NCBI GenBank assembly: GCA_930367205.1
Contig: OV884014.1
Location: forward strand, 76,115,104 to 76,179,103
DNA: 64,000 nt
Reading direction: 5' to 3'
Source of the DNA: Acanthosoma haemorrhoidale
Lineage: Eukaryota; Arthropoda; Insecta; Hemiptera; Acanthosomatidae
This document shows, piece by piece, positions 8,471-21,649 of the stretch. The position numbers were made by a program, and so were the translations under genes. Below the pieces are notes generated by a model. That model was not told the origin of the DNA, did not search any database, and was given only the letters and a program-made list of their open reading frames with translations. Each line of letters opens with the position of its first letter. Position 1 is the first letter of the stretch.

Positions 8471-11346
8471 GTACTCTTGGGCGTACATGTTAGTGTACAA
8501 TCAATGATGTAAAAAAGAACGGCACATAGTGGAACGAAATAGTATTATAATATATCAGAAAGTCTTCGAACAGGAGCCAACAAATTTGTATAGTGTAAAT
8601 TTGTTTTTCATATATAAGGCTTGGGCCTCTCCAGCAAATTTATTAATTTAATGATCAGCATTGTGCCAAATTTTTGACATCTTGAAGACTAAAAAATAAC
8701 ATTATTTCAAATCACATCATTAATATCCTTCAAAACATTCAACAGATAAAAGCTTTAAGTATTAATACTTACAATTTGATGTAATCTATAAACGTCAAAC
8801 AATTAATATTAAGGCATTATGATTAATAAAATATTCTTATTTAATATCCAAAAACACTTGTGGAGAAAAGCATCGCGTGATGTCAAACATTTACATTTTC
8901 AAATTATACACTAGTACCATATTATCTAGAGTGGAATGACATTTAAAAAAGAATTGCTTCATAGAATTAAATCTTTTTAATACCTGTCACTTTTATATTA
9001 GAGTGGCAATATTTTTTTTTTTACCAATTATAATTCCTACATGGTTTTCCTTTCCCTAAAATTTTTAACGTTTCGTCATAAAAACTGTTACAGTTTCTGC
9101 TGTCAATATTAGAATTTATCTAAACTAAGAAATCTAAATTTTGTACATTATGCATCGTTTCAAAAAATTTTCTTTTTAACGAAGCTACTTTTTTTTTTCA
9201 AAGATCAATAAAAAGCACTAGACATAAATTGATCTGGGGGTCAGCGTTCAGCCCTCGTGTCCTTAAGACATATCTTTAAGAACCAGTCTACAAGGCATGA
9301 GGGCTGAGGTTCCACCTGGGCCCATACTTATAAAGGCTTTTTTCTCTTCCTTGTACTGTCTTTGGTTCACTTTAAGGACCATGTATTATAGATCACCGAC
9401 CAATGATATCCGAAGCTGATGCTTTGCTACTAAAAACGATAAGCTATTCGATAGGCATAAATTTCCCCATGTGATATCTAATTCACACATGAGTCTTTCT
9501 GTAAACTATTAAAGGATGTTGATTAAGTGATTTTGTAGTCTTAGTCAAAGTTTATATCAGAAAATGGCTATCCATTTTAAGATATTCTCCTTGTTTATTT
9601 TTTCAAGTGTTTTTTCAGAATTAAAAACAGTATACAAAACTTTTTATGGGGCAACATTTTTTAATAATATTACTGTACCTCTTGGTTCGGGCAATTCATT
9701 CACAGAAAAAATATTTGTTGGACTATTATTATGTCATAGGAATTTAACTTTTTTAGTTTTTAGAACCTGAAGATTGAAGGATTATATAGGGCACAAACCT
9801 TCATTCAAAAGCGGAGAACAAATCGTACGTTAACAATACCTCTTAAAGGAGGCATGATTGGTCCAAGTCATAATAAGATGCTAATGAGCATGTCTTAAAT
9901 GCCAAATTGTAAAGTCTTAATTGTACTCCATTTTTTTGTGGATGTGGAGCACGACCCTAAATACGGAGCCATAGTCGTAAATTCGTACAAAAAATATTCT
10001 TAACACACATAAAAAGTCGAGCTTAATGAGGTATTAGGAATATTATTATACCTCGGTGAACAACAAGATAAATGATCTTAATGGACTTATTTAATAGGGT
10101 TCTTTTTGAGCAACTTGCCGTTTGGCGCGTGTAATGACCACTTCACCTCTCTTTCACCGTTATTATTTTTTTGGGCAACAGGTTTGTTAGTTAGCTCGTA
10201 GGAAAAAAAAATGCGTGGAAGCTGTGAATAAGATAACGGGTCCTATACGTGTTTATTGAAGGCATGTCTAGCGGTCGCTAGCTCTTAAGTCTTTTGTATT
10301 TGGCTAGGGGATTCTTGGATCTGATGCCTCTTCTCCTGGGTGGTAGGCAGGCCGCTTTTGTCAAAAAGCTCATTGATTGGTTTTCAAAGGAGACAATCAT
10401 CTTAATTTTTTATATAGAAATTATATACATTTAAAAACAATTATAAAAGAAATCATGTAAAGAATTTCTATTGTTGCCAGGACAAGACCCTCCTGTATAT
10501 GCAACAATGTCACCAAATTTACAGAAAATGAATAAAAAAATTCGATTGTTGAGAAAATTAAGTTTTATTTTTAGGGCTCTCCTGGGTATTTTTCTTTTTA
10601 ACAAATAAACTATTGTATCCAAGGATCAATAACCTCGCCATTTTTGTATCATTATTTAATATATATTTTATAAATTTTTCACTGAAAAATAATTTTTAAA
10701 TTAATTAGGAACTAAATTCCATTTTTGAAATTGAATTATTTTTTTCACACTAAACTACATACGACATTAACTACATAACAGGGAAGTTGGTTGAAAAATT
10801 GTAGAAAATTAAGATTAGTATAAGGATTGCTCAGATTAATACCTTTTAGAAACAACAAAAATTATAACACTACGAAAGAAATTATATTTGATAGTTGAAA
10901 ATATATAAAATAAATACAAATAAAACAGAACATTTGAATGTAATGGTTTTTTTTTTCTATTTTATCACACACGCACATCTATTCTGATCAGAAATTTATT
11001 GGTATTTATCTCATCACATATAAAAAAAAAAATATGAATTATTTGTTATGTAATCATGAAACATCTGTCTACCTTGTATTGTTGATTAAAAATAATTAAT
11101 TTTTCACTTAATTTTTTTTAACGTTCTAGATCACTGAAAATTGCATTTAAAATAAATAAAAACGATTATTATTATTATTATTAACATATGGAATCGGTTC
11201 GAACAGCATTGAATATTATTATTCATAATTAATTACTAAAGCAAAAAGCACTCGAAGTGTCATGCTGTGTCTGCCTCTGTGACCATTGGGTAACTTCTTT
11301 GTGAGAATTTGGCCAAAATGAATTCATATTTGGGAGGTCTTCGTTC
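8471..11346. other. unannotated AT-rich stretch with one hairpin
   Basis: No gene is recognised. The notable structure is a stem-loop at 9248-9307 (listed separately). Long A/T runs are common, and a segment at 10230-10420 is GC-richer but gives no recognisable protein or RNA. Short frames at 9564-9770 and 10431-10622 are AT-driven. Confidence 0.4.
9248..9307. other. Imperfect inverted repeat / hairpin
   Basis: The left arm TCAGCCCTCGTGTCCTT (9248-9264) pairs with the right arm AAGGCATGAGGGCTGA (9292-9307) with one bulged base and one G-U pair. The loop is 27 bases. This is longer than expected by chance in such AT-rich sequence. It could be a small fold-back element, or the base of a structured RNA. 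Confidence 0.55.
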
Positions 11347-11347
11347 G

Positions 11348-11421
11348 TGCCTGGGTAGCTCAGTTGGTAGAACCCCCGGGTAGGTGTTAGGGAAGTCAGG
11401 GGTTCGAATCCCGATCTTTCC
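11348..11421 (+). repeat. tRNA-derived SINE head
   Basis: The sequence has a Pol III A-box-like TAGCTCAGTTGGTAGAAC (11355 onward) and a B box GGTTCGAATCC at 11401-11411, with tRNA-like spacing. The middle does not fold as a normal anticodon arm, so it is not a functional tRNA. It sits about 10 bases before dispersed repeat E2, so E2 could be the body of a SINE, although copy E1 has no matching head. Confidence 0.65.
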
Positions 11422-11427
11422 AATATT

Positions 11428-11733
11428 TATTGGATTAAGACGTTTCAGCATTTCATATCTCCTTAAGATGGACATGGTTACTTGAACTGATGAGGTGTGG
11501 TAAAGACCTCCATCATTCTACATTTTTATTTCCGTCAGTTGGGCAGTTCCTCTCGGGGATCCTCCCTCGTCGAGCCCATCGAAGGCCCATCACTCCCACA
11601 ATCGCAACTCTCATCCTCCCCCCGATCTACAGGGACAATAACAGTTCCAATTATAACAGGTACTACTGTGATACCTGTGATTGGCAGGAGTAGATAGGAG
11701 CAGTGGAGTTGGCTCGCCCGCCGACATTCCGAA
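11428..11733 (+). repeat. Dispersed repeat E, copy 2
   Basis: This is the forward-strand partner of 8166-8470. Relative to that copy it lacks 17 bases at the junction CTCCCT/CGTCGAGCCC (about 11569). Two plus-strand frames overlap here (11490-11693 and 11497-11697), and neither is consistent with the frame of copy 1, so a protein product is unlikely. Both copies share the boundary GCCGACATTCCG on the right. Confidence 0.8.
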
Positions 11734-14589
11734 ACAAAGTGCTCCCTTCAGAGGCATTCTGTTTTTGGCTTATGATTTATCATGGTAATTTGTATGAGTG
11801 ATTTAGTGATGCGGGTCCGGATTATTATTTCTGTGTCCATCCATTATCAATCTTGGCATGTCTCTGCCGCGACGTCTTCAATTTTAGATCTTAGATCCGA
11901 TGGCGTGTCCAATCGCCTTCTCTCCCCGCTCCTTTATAAACGGCCCGGAATGAAAAAAGAAAGTGTTCTCATTGTTACTTTAGCTGCGAAAATTAGATAA
12001 CGCCAAACGATAGTGTTGCCAAGAACGTAGTATATGTGTTGAAAACTTACATTAACCCAAACGTACATTTTCATTTCAGTGAAGTTGGAGAGTTATCATT
12101 CGCCCAGAGGAAGAGAAGAGGAAACTGCCCAGCATATTCGACTGTGAAACGACAGTAGATAAACAGAAAAACTGCGGAAAAGGAGGTGTCAAACACCTCA
12201 TCAACATCATTTATAATTGCATAACTAAAACGTTGCTAGCTATTGTCAGTCAACACAGCTTTCATTATTTCATATGTAGTTAACAATTTGGCTTGCGACG
12301 CTTGAAGATTTTGTATGGAGTGTCTGTAGCTATAAAACCATATGCAAACAAACAACTTCAGTTTATAATCACTGATTCAGTTACTAAGATTTCTTAATTC
12401 CCATATACCTATTATGTGAAGACACTAAGATATCTTTAATTAAGAAATATTTTCTTTAAATTTTCGTTTTAATTTTACATTAACGTTTTCACGTTCAAAT
12501 TGGCACTGTTGCCCTGGTCTTGTTGGCACTTGATGATTACAAGAAAGGAATACAGAAATAGCACTGTAGCTGAAGAATCATTGGACATACTGACCACCAG
12601 AAGAACCAAAGGAAACCAGGTATGTTACAATATATACACAGTATGCTGTCTAATACATAAACTAGTTCTTATAATGCGCATACCATTGCGCCACTTACCT
12701 TCCAGGTAAGCTGGTCGAACCATGGATCAATTGCCCTTTATTTTTTTGTCATTTTTAACTGAATTTATTTGCACTATATTAAAATAATAGGAAGAGATTG
12801 TCAGTTAGAATATTTCATGAGCTGAAGTAAATATTGCCTACCTACGTAGAATTATATATTTTTATGTTTAACGCTTTCAGCAATAAATCGCTGTGTTCAA
12901 GCCACTTATCTTTTTCCAGTGAAAGGGTTCTTATTTCAACCTTTGCGATATTCCGACAGTTAACCCATAAAAGGGTTAATAAAGAAACAATATAGGGTGA
13001 TATAGACGTTAGTCCAAACATGTTTCTGAAATATTTGTTAAACTATCTCCATTGCTGAGCGTGATAATATTTTTGGTACTAGTAACGCTATTTTTCGCAA
13101 TTATTTTGCAGTAGCCACAGGAGAAACTGGTCAGGATATTAAATCATAAACAGCATTTGAGGAGTGCGGCTTGAAAAAGATTAAAAATCAACGAGTAGAA
13201 TGCAAGTTAATAAATACAATAGTTCACATAGACAAAACGACATAATTTGAAAGTAGGTCCTCTCCCTCCAGACTTCTACCGTAATACCAACTGCCGCCTA
13301 AGTTCCTCTATATTCATATATTTTATCGTTATTTTAGTTCTAGTCTTTTTCTCGGATGCCCTTCATTGCCTCGACAACTTGTTGTATTTATGACGAGAAT
13401 CTACAATTCAAACTAGCCTCCCCTCCCCCCCCCCCGGCTACCCGGAGCAATGAATTCATCAGGGTTTTTTTACCATTCTTTTTTTTTTTTTTAATCCTAA
13501 TTTATGCCCTATCGTACCGTTTCCAGAGGAAATTAACGAATTAATCACACGAGGTCTCTCCTAGTAGGTGTTTCCTTCAAGAAAGTTGTGTGCACGCCAG
13601 CAACCTCCTACGGCGACGATCTCGTCGAAGGGAGATAAGTCTTCTCTTCCCTTCTGGAACAGCTGAGTCAGATGGACAAATCCCATATTATCGCCTTCGA
13701 TTCCCTTAGAATGTCACGTTTGTGCAAACCAACAGTACAGGAATAAAATGTTTAGGCAGTTAATAGTTCTAAAACACGTTATTTAGAAACAAGCAATAAA
13801 ACGCCTTATGCGAAGCCGAGGATAAGAGGAGGGACCTGGAGGGTTTGATTGAACACCCAAATATTCGACATTATGTTCGTCATAGCACAGGTAGAAAATA
13901 AAATGCGAATATATATTATAATATACAATATATTATTCTGCATGAGATTACCCCAGGCATCTCATCATCACCTAGTTTTCAGAGTAAATTTTTGTTCGCC
14001 AAAAGAGTTTTAGTTGGTGAATAAGGAGATTTGGGATTTAAAGTTCCCCAGAAACTTCTATCGTTCCGGCGTTTCGTCAATAGGCGATGAATCATAGATC
14101 AATCTAAAACGTGATGTGCTCACCGATAATTTAAACGAATAAATTATTGGTCCGAGTGAGTAAGATTTTGAAATAAATTAATATGCAATTATGCTGCGTC
14201 GGTAGACTACCCTCCTTAGCTATTAATAAGGATTTAATAGCTACATGCATAGATTAAAGGTCAATTAAGAATGTTATCTGCTGTGAGTAATGGTCAAATT
14301 ATGTTAAAATACATCAATGTAATAGGTGTTATTTTTTCGTTTTTTTTTTTTTTTTTGCTGTTTAGATGCGAGACATCGAACATGGGCGCACTACTTACAA
14401 ACCGTGCTGGATAGTGATCTTATCTATGTGATCATCTGCTGATAATTATAAGAAGTATCCGAGATAATGGTACCGAATGAGCTCAGCGGCCTATACAGAC
14501 GTATACAGGTCAATAATACTGTCTGAGGCGCCGCTATAAATGCATATGTCCTCAATCTGCCCAGGATATCGGTCATTATCAGAAAACCA
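11734..14589. other. unannotated; possible exon-like segment at 12500-12620
   Basis: No gene is confirmed. At 12066-12080 the string TTTTCATTTCAG looks like a splice acceptor. At 12617-12624 CAG/GTATGT is a consensus splice donor, preceded by a short open frame containing EYRNSTVAEESLDILTTRR. No homology is recognised, and a non-coding exon or chance are equally possible. A C10 run lies near 13425-13435 and a T16 run near 14340-14356. Confidence 0.3.
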
Positions 14590-14673
14590 CTAAATTTACA
14601 CTAATATGTGCTAAATTTACACTAATATGCGCTAAATTTACACTAATATGTACTATGTTTACACTAAGATAGC
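14590..14673 (+). repeat. 21-bp tandem repeat, 4 copies
   Basis: The unit CTAAATTTACACTAATATGTG starts at 14590, 14611, 14632 and 14653. The first three units differ by one or two bases and the fourth is diverged. It has no recognised role. Confidence 0.85.
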
Positions 14674-15011
14674 ACTAATATTGGTGCTTTACAAAGTTTT
14701 GTAAAGTATGAAATACAAATAAATATCAACGATTGTTAAACATTCAACATTAAAACTCATATACTAACTGCCAAACCATGTTTAAGCCCGTGACCGTTTT
14801 TTAGTTAAGTTGATCGAGTATAACAATTCCCAGGTCCCGAATTTAGGACCTATATGCTTTAATAATAAATAAGCAAACATTTATTTAGCTAAACATTTCA
14901 GCCTAAACAGAAACTAGAATAACTAATAAACGAATACCTAACTAACACAAAATAAAAAATACATTGATAATAAATTTACTTAGAAATAAATAGCAATAGA
15001 AAGAAAAATTC

Positions 15012-15243
15012 TATTTTATATTTACAATTTCGGTCAGCCATATAGTATTTACAATCAGCCCAGAGATTCCCCAAAATCCACATGGTTGTCACATCCCTCC
15101 CATGCGAAAGAGGAAGTGGAGTCGAAGTTCCCCACGCTCCTCCGTCAGCCGCGTCACTGCATACGAGCCAGTGGAGGCTGACCTAGTGCGCAAGAGTCAC
15201 AGACGTTTAGGACATGATTGGAGAAACTGGCCATTGTCAGGAC
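15012..15243 (-). mobile_element. Family A LINE 3' UTR fragment (copy A7)
   Basis: Reverse-strand fragment of the family A untranslated region. Shared landmarks are ATTTACAATCAGCCCAGAG, CCCCACGCTCCTCCGTCAGC, GAGCCAGTGGAGGCTGACC and GGAGAAACTGGCCATTG. It is more diverged than A1, A2 and A6 and lacks the terminal hairpin, so its 3' end has been lost. Confidence 0.8.
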
Positions 15244-16264
15244 CACACCATTGTGTCCCAAAATAACATAGAATGAAAAAAAGAATCTGCAACAACTAGC
15301 TTTTAATATTTAAAAACTCACAATACTAAAATCATTTCACACAGTTTTGTTAAGAGTGGAAACGATATTATTAGTTAAAGTCCTTCGAGAAGAAAACATA
15401 CAAAGAATTTATTAAATATATTACGAACATATATATCTATGGCTGATTTTTAACTACAATTTCATGACCTAATTACCTACGACTCATTGTTATAAGGGGG
15501 GGGGGTATTTATAGATAGGATTCTACGGAAAAGAGGTATCTCCTCCATCTGGCATGCCACAGCTGATCCTTTGTCCGACCGGGACCACCTAGATATCTGA
15601 GCTACTATCAGTGCCTCCTATATAGCGGCAGAGGACATCTATATGGGAACTCTGGACGGATGCCACTGCCACAGTTATTAATCACCATTTTAATTCTGTC
15701 CACCATGGATCTTTCTAGAGCGGCTCTCTGTACTGAGAGTCACTTAAGAGCAACAAAAATTCTTTCATTCGCGGAAAATCACTTCGTTCATTTGAGAAAA
15801 CAGTTCTTTTATTCTGTTCGATTTAAACTGTCAATGTGCAGTCAGAAATACTTCGGCATTTTCCTTGACACACATATTCCTCTTTCTCTAATAATTCAAA
15901 TTTTGAATGTTTCTTGTAAGGCACTCCCATGACCTGGGAATGATTTTTTTTTATTCCCCCCACCTTTTTATCTTTTGATAGAAACGAAAAAGCATTGTTA
16001 ATTATTAGAGAAGAAAAAAATATACACACGTTTCTGTGACCTAAACCAGGGATCTCCTAATCATCGGATACTGTGGGTGACTTTAAGAAGGTCACGGATT
16101 CATGTCCCACAAATATCAGTATATTAATTCTTTACTAATAATTATTTTTAATAGTGGAATCTATAAAACAACGAGAATGCAATCGAAAAAAAAATAAAAG
16201 ATAAGGGGAACGGCAGTATTTTTTTATGATATTAAGTTTTACAATTCAAATCTTCATTGTGATA
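15244..16264. other. unannotated
   Basis: There is a G9 run at 15498-15506. A weak tRNA-like segment with GGATTCATGTCCC lies at 16060-16110. The 90-residue frame at 15660-15932 has no recognisable homology. No gene is supported. Confidence 0.35.
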
Positions 16265-16392
16265 ATTGTATTCAATGTTCTCATTCATACCCTATTTACA
16301 ATTTTTCTCTCACTCGTTCATTCATACAGTATTTACAATCAGCCCAGAGACCTTCCAAATCCGCATGATTGTCTCCCCCCTCGCATGCTAAA
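16265..16392 (-). mobile_element. Family A LINE 3' UTR fragment (copy A8)
   Basis: A short reverse-strand relic contains TCTCATTCATACCCTATTTA, CACTCGTTCATTCATACAGT and CAGCCCAGAGACCTTCC in the family order. Both ends are eroded. Confidence 0.75.
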
Positions 16393-18109
16393 GATGATAT
16401 TAAGTTAGATATAAAATTAAAGATTTGATTAATTATGGATAATTCCTGATTTTCTTCTGATATCATTATTATAATCATCAATACAGACACTAATGTCTTC
16501 ATTGCTACGTTTCACCTAAAGTTATGTTTCGAATGAAAGTATAGAAATATTGTGAGTGTGTAGATACTTAGGAAGATAACATCACTCGGCATTTACTTTA
16601 GTTAATTTTTAATTTCGCTATCCGGAGATATGAAAAATTAAATAAACGATGACTTCATAAGAGCCGGTTGCCCCTAGCGACAGAGAGCTGCCAAAACACA
16701 AGACAGTGGTTGGATATTGTTGTGCCAACAAACGGGACACGGAGCCATCACGACTGATTATAGTGATCGGCAAGTTGACGTCTAATTTATCTAGGGCTCT
16801 GAGTGAGTGACACACTGTCAGAGGGCCTTGTGGTTAACTCAACGCCTGGGCTCTTCCTCCGAATCGCTCACCTCTGGCCCTTTTTGGCCACTGCTAACTC
16901 CTCATTAACTCATTCAATATCCTATAAATCGGTATAACCATTGGCTCTCAATAGGACCACTGTCGATGGACGAATGATTGAGGTCACCTTTCACATCGTC
17001 TCCAAATATTATCTACTAACTGAGTCCTTTAGAAGAATTATAATAAAATCTTGCTTCTCTCAAGAAAAGATTTTATTCGTTTCAGAAGCCCTGGACTCTT
17101 CAAGACTAAAAATAAAAGTATTTCATACTGTATCCAATATAAAAAAAAAGTAGAAAGTTATATTTATTAATTATTAACACTAAAACTCAAGTTAACAAAA
17201 ATTTATTGATAAATTTTGTTTTTAATTTTTGTTTCTTTGTTTAATGCTTTCATCGAAGGTTGCATCATTTGCGAATGTCAGTAATGATATCATTTTTTTT
17301 GTTTTGTTATTTTTTCTTCAGATAAAGATTCAAATTTTTTTTTTAGCTCATTTCAATTAAATAATAAAATTTTTTAGGTGAATTAGCAGAGTGTAGTAAT
17401 TCCTTTCACTTCATGGCCCCTGTGGAATTTGGGAAGCTATTGCAAAATTGAGTATTTATAAATCCAATAAAAATATATTTTATATATCTATATCGGCCTA
17501 ATAACATAAAAGGGATCCAAGCTAGCGGCTAGACTACCGCTGAGAAGCCCATGAAGAGCCCTAGCCTCAGAAATGGTGGGGTAGATAATTACTGTGCTGG
17601 CACGGAGGCCCGAGCAGACACGGGTGTGCTCTTACTCATGGCCACCCTTCACAAGAACAAATAATACAAAAGAAATCCCAAAAGGAGCTAGATGGAGACT
17701 TAATTTATTCCGATGTTAGTTAAGATTCTCAGAGATGGCTGTTCCCAAGATAGTCTTGTATTTCCAGTAAGTCCCTCCTTTCCTAATCAATGGACTATTG
17801 TCTGTAGTCGGTCGTAAATCGTGAAGGGGGATCTCATGCAAATCATGGAGAGGGGGGGCCCCGCAATCTTTTTAAATCCTCCTACTCCCCCCCTCCACGG
17901 GAGGGCCTAAATAATAGGACGATATTATCTATCGATTCCTCATTAGCGGGGAACAATTAGTATTATTATGCCCAGTTCTGGATCAAGTAGGCTTATTGCA
18001 CGCACATGAACAAAACCAATAAAAATTAGGTCACTATCACAGTCGTTAGATGTACCAAAGGACAGCTGTATCGAAGGTGGCAAGAGCCCAAGACAATTGA
18101 CCTGTAATC
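16393..18109. other. unannotated
   Basis: No gene is recognised. A GC-richer block at 17510-17650 and a G-run/C-run pair at 17850-17900 stand out from AT-rich flanks but have no identifiable identity. Confidence 0.35.
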
Positions 18110-18383
18110 TCTTTCTCTTCATGAACCCTCATGAAAAGCCACATACTGCGGTTTAATTAGCGTTGTTGCAAGTTTGAATGAGTAATTAAAAAGAAAAATC
18201 ACATTTGTGTCAAAAATTACTAATCTCAGAGTTTGCATCAGTAAAACCTAAATAAACCTGTACGTATAATAGTACATTACTAAATAAAATAGTACATTTG
18301 ATTTGAATTCTTTATTAGGGTTTACTAACATTTTTAGTGAAAAATTAGTTGGCACAACAAAAATCGAACCCGAACATTATATA
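18110..18383 (-). repeat. Dispersed repeat D, copy 1 (tRNA-like head)
   Basis: This aligns with 20601-20880 over about 270 bp with many substitutions and small indels. Shared blocks are ATGAACCCT, TAGCGTTGT, CACATTTGTGT/GCATTTGTGT, CTAAATAAACCTG and AATCGAACCCG. The last is a reversed Pol III B box near the right end, so the unit is plausibly an old tRNA-derived SINE running on the minus strand. Confidence 0.7.
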
Positions 18384-20600
18384 CATTGAAAAACGAACGA
18401 AAAACGATTTCGAACTACCCCTATTTCAAAGTACAACTTAAGGTACTGCATTTTCATTTCGACTAATGATATTATACACAAATATTGCACAGACATATAG
18501 ATAATTTACAAGTACAAAGTACAGTTCTGTAGGCGTACAATTATTTTAAAATATTTATAAAAAAAAACACAGATAAATAATTTCGAGTAAAATGCTAAGT
18601 CAAATAAAAAAATTATTGATCTTAACTTATTAATTTTAACGTATTCACAAATTTTGTTTTTAGTTTTTTATCGAATGTAAGTCTTAATCGACAAATTATT
18701 TTTTTAATTGATTGTCATTTTTTCAACCTAACGATTACTGAACATGGTGAATCTTTGAACAATTTTTGAATACACTTTTTTATTGGGGACATATTGGATT
18801 TCTGCTAAAAATAACAAAAATACAAATAATCCCAATAAATTAATAAACTTGCAGGAAAATGGCATAAATATTTCAGTCAACATATACGTTATTTTAATTC
18901 GGTCATGATTCTCTAACTTTTGAAACTCCTCAAGACAAACTTAATTCATTGAGATAATTAGCTCAAACTCGGACTCTGGATATTGTTTGATCACTTTTTG
19001 AGTAATTTTGTTATATATATTATTTAAAACTTAGATCAAGAAAATTTTAGTTACTGTACTATAATATGTACAGTAAGAAAAGAAATATTTCATTTATTAA
19101 CAATAATTAAGTGGCGTAGTTATAATATTTATGGTGAATTTTATTTTTTTATATATATATATTTGTGTGTGTGTATGTATATAAATAATATAGGGACTAT
19201 AGGAACTAGGGCTACATAGAAGAGTTAAGGTTTTTGCTCTAAGCGAAGGAGCGGGCACATCGAGCGAAAGATATCGACCGAACGATAATTTACAGCTCAG
19301 AGGTTTCCTACCCTCGCCTCTTGCCGGCAGACAGATTTATTGCGTCATTCACAGTATATCATATGAAAAAATGGCCGGGGGGGTTAATTTGGGGGGGGCC
19401 TCAGGGACTGACTTCATATCTCAACCCCCCCCCCCCCATCAAATTTCGGTCCTTATCTCCTGTCCGGCGATCGTGTGTCCTTACAGCGCACGGCGATATA
19501 TCAGCATCCTTCACAGGCCGTCCTGGTCCGATATAAATATCACAGGTCTCAGGTCCAGCATAAGCTTGGTGAGGGATCTAAAGATAAACAGCCAGGAAGC
19601 TGCAAATTATCTTCGCGATTGCATTTTGGAAAAATATTATTACTATTTAAAGGATAGATCTGTCGATAGATCATCAAATATTTTAATTAGCCAATAATTA
19701 ATTAATCAATAACTGGTCCGATGCCTTTCAACGGAGGCAAGTGCAAAAATTCCCTTAAAGTATTTTTTTAACTGATGCAATAGTTTGTTCTGAGACAGAG
19801 TGCCTACCTAGTTTGGTTTAGTTCTGAAAGTGTTTTAGTCCTCCTGTAAAATTTTATGGCATTCACCCCCTTTTCAATAGCATCAATTGTACTTTATGAA
19901 TTATATATATATTGAAACCTACCTCATTTTTTACCATCTCTCTTTTTACTTTACTTGATCAATTTAACTTAACTAACTTGGCAGGTCCGTCATGAGATCT
20001 TTAATTCAAATTGTTTTATGTCTTTGACATAGGAATTTATCCCGATTGAATCGCCCGATCTCAAGGCTAATGTTGTGGTTATTAATAAATTGAGAAACTA
20101 GGAATTGTGAAATATATTCAAATAAAATGGTTATGACAAATAATTATAATTAACATAGAGTATTGACAAAATGTATAAAAAAAATATTAAATTCCTTTTA
20201 AATTATGATAGCTACTACTAATTACAAAACATGAATTTGAGCTCAATTTTTTGAATGGATCCATAATAATAAACAATATTCATAACACCAACCTACAACT
20301 TATCCGCCCATCTGTCTCAACACAACATGGTATTTAATAACGTTCAACTGCTTTTCTTCTCTTCTCTTCCTGTAATCCAACCAACGTTACTTTCTACTGT
20401 TGGTTCTTCAATAGTATGGTAACCGCCAATTCGGGAGCTTGCCACTGCGTTCTTCTCGACGGCTTGGCTAAGACTGCCTGGTTTATCTCATCCCCACTCC
20501 TAGGAGTATAAGGGAAAATGACTCTTACCAGATATGAGGGTTCATGGTCTTTATTCACAAATATCATGATTCACAAATGTTACAATATATAATCATTATT
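18384..20600. other. unannotated AT-rich stretch
   Basis: It contains an AT/GT microsatellite at 19150-19185, G8 at 19391-19398 and C12-C13 at 19425-19438. The overlapping plus-strand frames of 60-108 residues at 19321-19697 result from these homopolymers. Nothing coding is recognised. Confidence 0.4.
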
Positions 20601-20880
20601 ATTTCTTTCTATTTATGAACCCTAATAAAAGTCATCCACTGCTCCTTAACTAGCGTTGTCGCAAGGTTGAATGGGTAATTAAAAGTTCATGATAAAATTT
20701 TCATCACAGCATTTGTGTAATCAACTACTTATCTTAGAGTTGCATCAATAAAATCTAAATAAACCTGCACTTTTGCTTGTAATGCATCATATTTGATTTT
20801 AACTTTATATTAGGGGTTATTTAAGCAGGATTTCTGATAAAATATTAGGCACAGCCGCGAATCGAACCCGTGTCTCCATG
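20601..20880 (-). repeat. Dispersed repeat D, copy 2 (tRNA-like head)
   Basis: Second copy of the unit at 18110-18383, in the same orientation. The reversed B box GAATCGAACCCG at 20859-20870 is better preserved here. Beyond it both loci share a looser ATTCACAAATTTTGTTTTTA string, but at different distances. Confidence 0.7.
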
Positions 20881-21560
20881 GTAATTAACATATTCACAAA
20901 TTTTGTTTTTAATTTATTATGGAATGGATTTTTGTATTTTGAGCCATACTTGAGGGGTAGAAGCTGACAATTTTAAATGACGATTCAAATTTGGATTCTA
21001 CTTTGGATTCTGTATCATAAAATTATATAAGAGAAAATTATGTTTGAAAAACTCTCGGCTTATTTAGCACTATTTCTATACGTACCTCTGGAATTCCCTC
21101 CCTATTTCCGTTCATGACGCCCCTTTACTTCCTACTTTCAAATCCCGTCTCTTGCATCACCTTTTTCCATTTCAGACAGACGCTATTTAGTAAGCAAATT
21201 TTCTGTATATTTATATTTTTTTCTATAATTATCACACTTTTTTTGCCATTCTCAATTTTCTAACATTGTTATGTATTATATTTGTTATTCCTTCTTACCG
21301 TTCTTTTCTGAAATCTACTTAAAACTATGGCATATGTAGTATAAGTGTTTATAAATAATGTTTTTTTTGGCTAAATATCTGAAGTAGGAGAGTGTATATA
21401 AAGATAAAACTTTAATTTCTGGCCAATTTAAGATACTTTTATATTAAAGTAAGATTTTAAATGTCAGAGTAAGAATAACTTAATGTATTCATTATAATTA
21501 TTTTAAGTGGCTTAGTTCCGGTATAATTTTTTTTTTAATTCATATTTACTTAAAATGTTT
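20881..21560. other. unannotated
   Basis: AT-rich sequence without recognisable gene or repeat. A short CT-rich segment lies at 21080-21180. Confidence 0.35.
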
Positions 21561-21571
21561 AATTGTTGAAT

Positions 21572-21649
21572 TGTATTTGAAAATAGATTCGCCTGAGGAT
21601 CTATAATTATCTGTAAATTTAAAGGGGCTATGAAAGAAAAAAAAAAAGA
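21572..21649 (+). mobile_element. Family C LINE terminal fragment (copy C5)
   Basis: Only the last 78 bp of family C is present, ATTCGCCTGAGGATCTATAA, then AAAGGGGCTATG and an A-rich tail. An 11-bp direct repeat with one mismatch, AATTGTTGAAT / AATTGTTGGAT, at 21561-21571 and 21650-21660 marks it as an independent, heavily truncated insertion. The same tail occurs at 33900-33990 and, reversed, at 53349-53440. Confidence 0.82.

Noticed and set aside
19321..19697. Three overlapping plus-strand frames up to 108 residues
   Set aside because: They arise from reading across G and C homopolymer runs.
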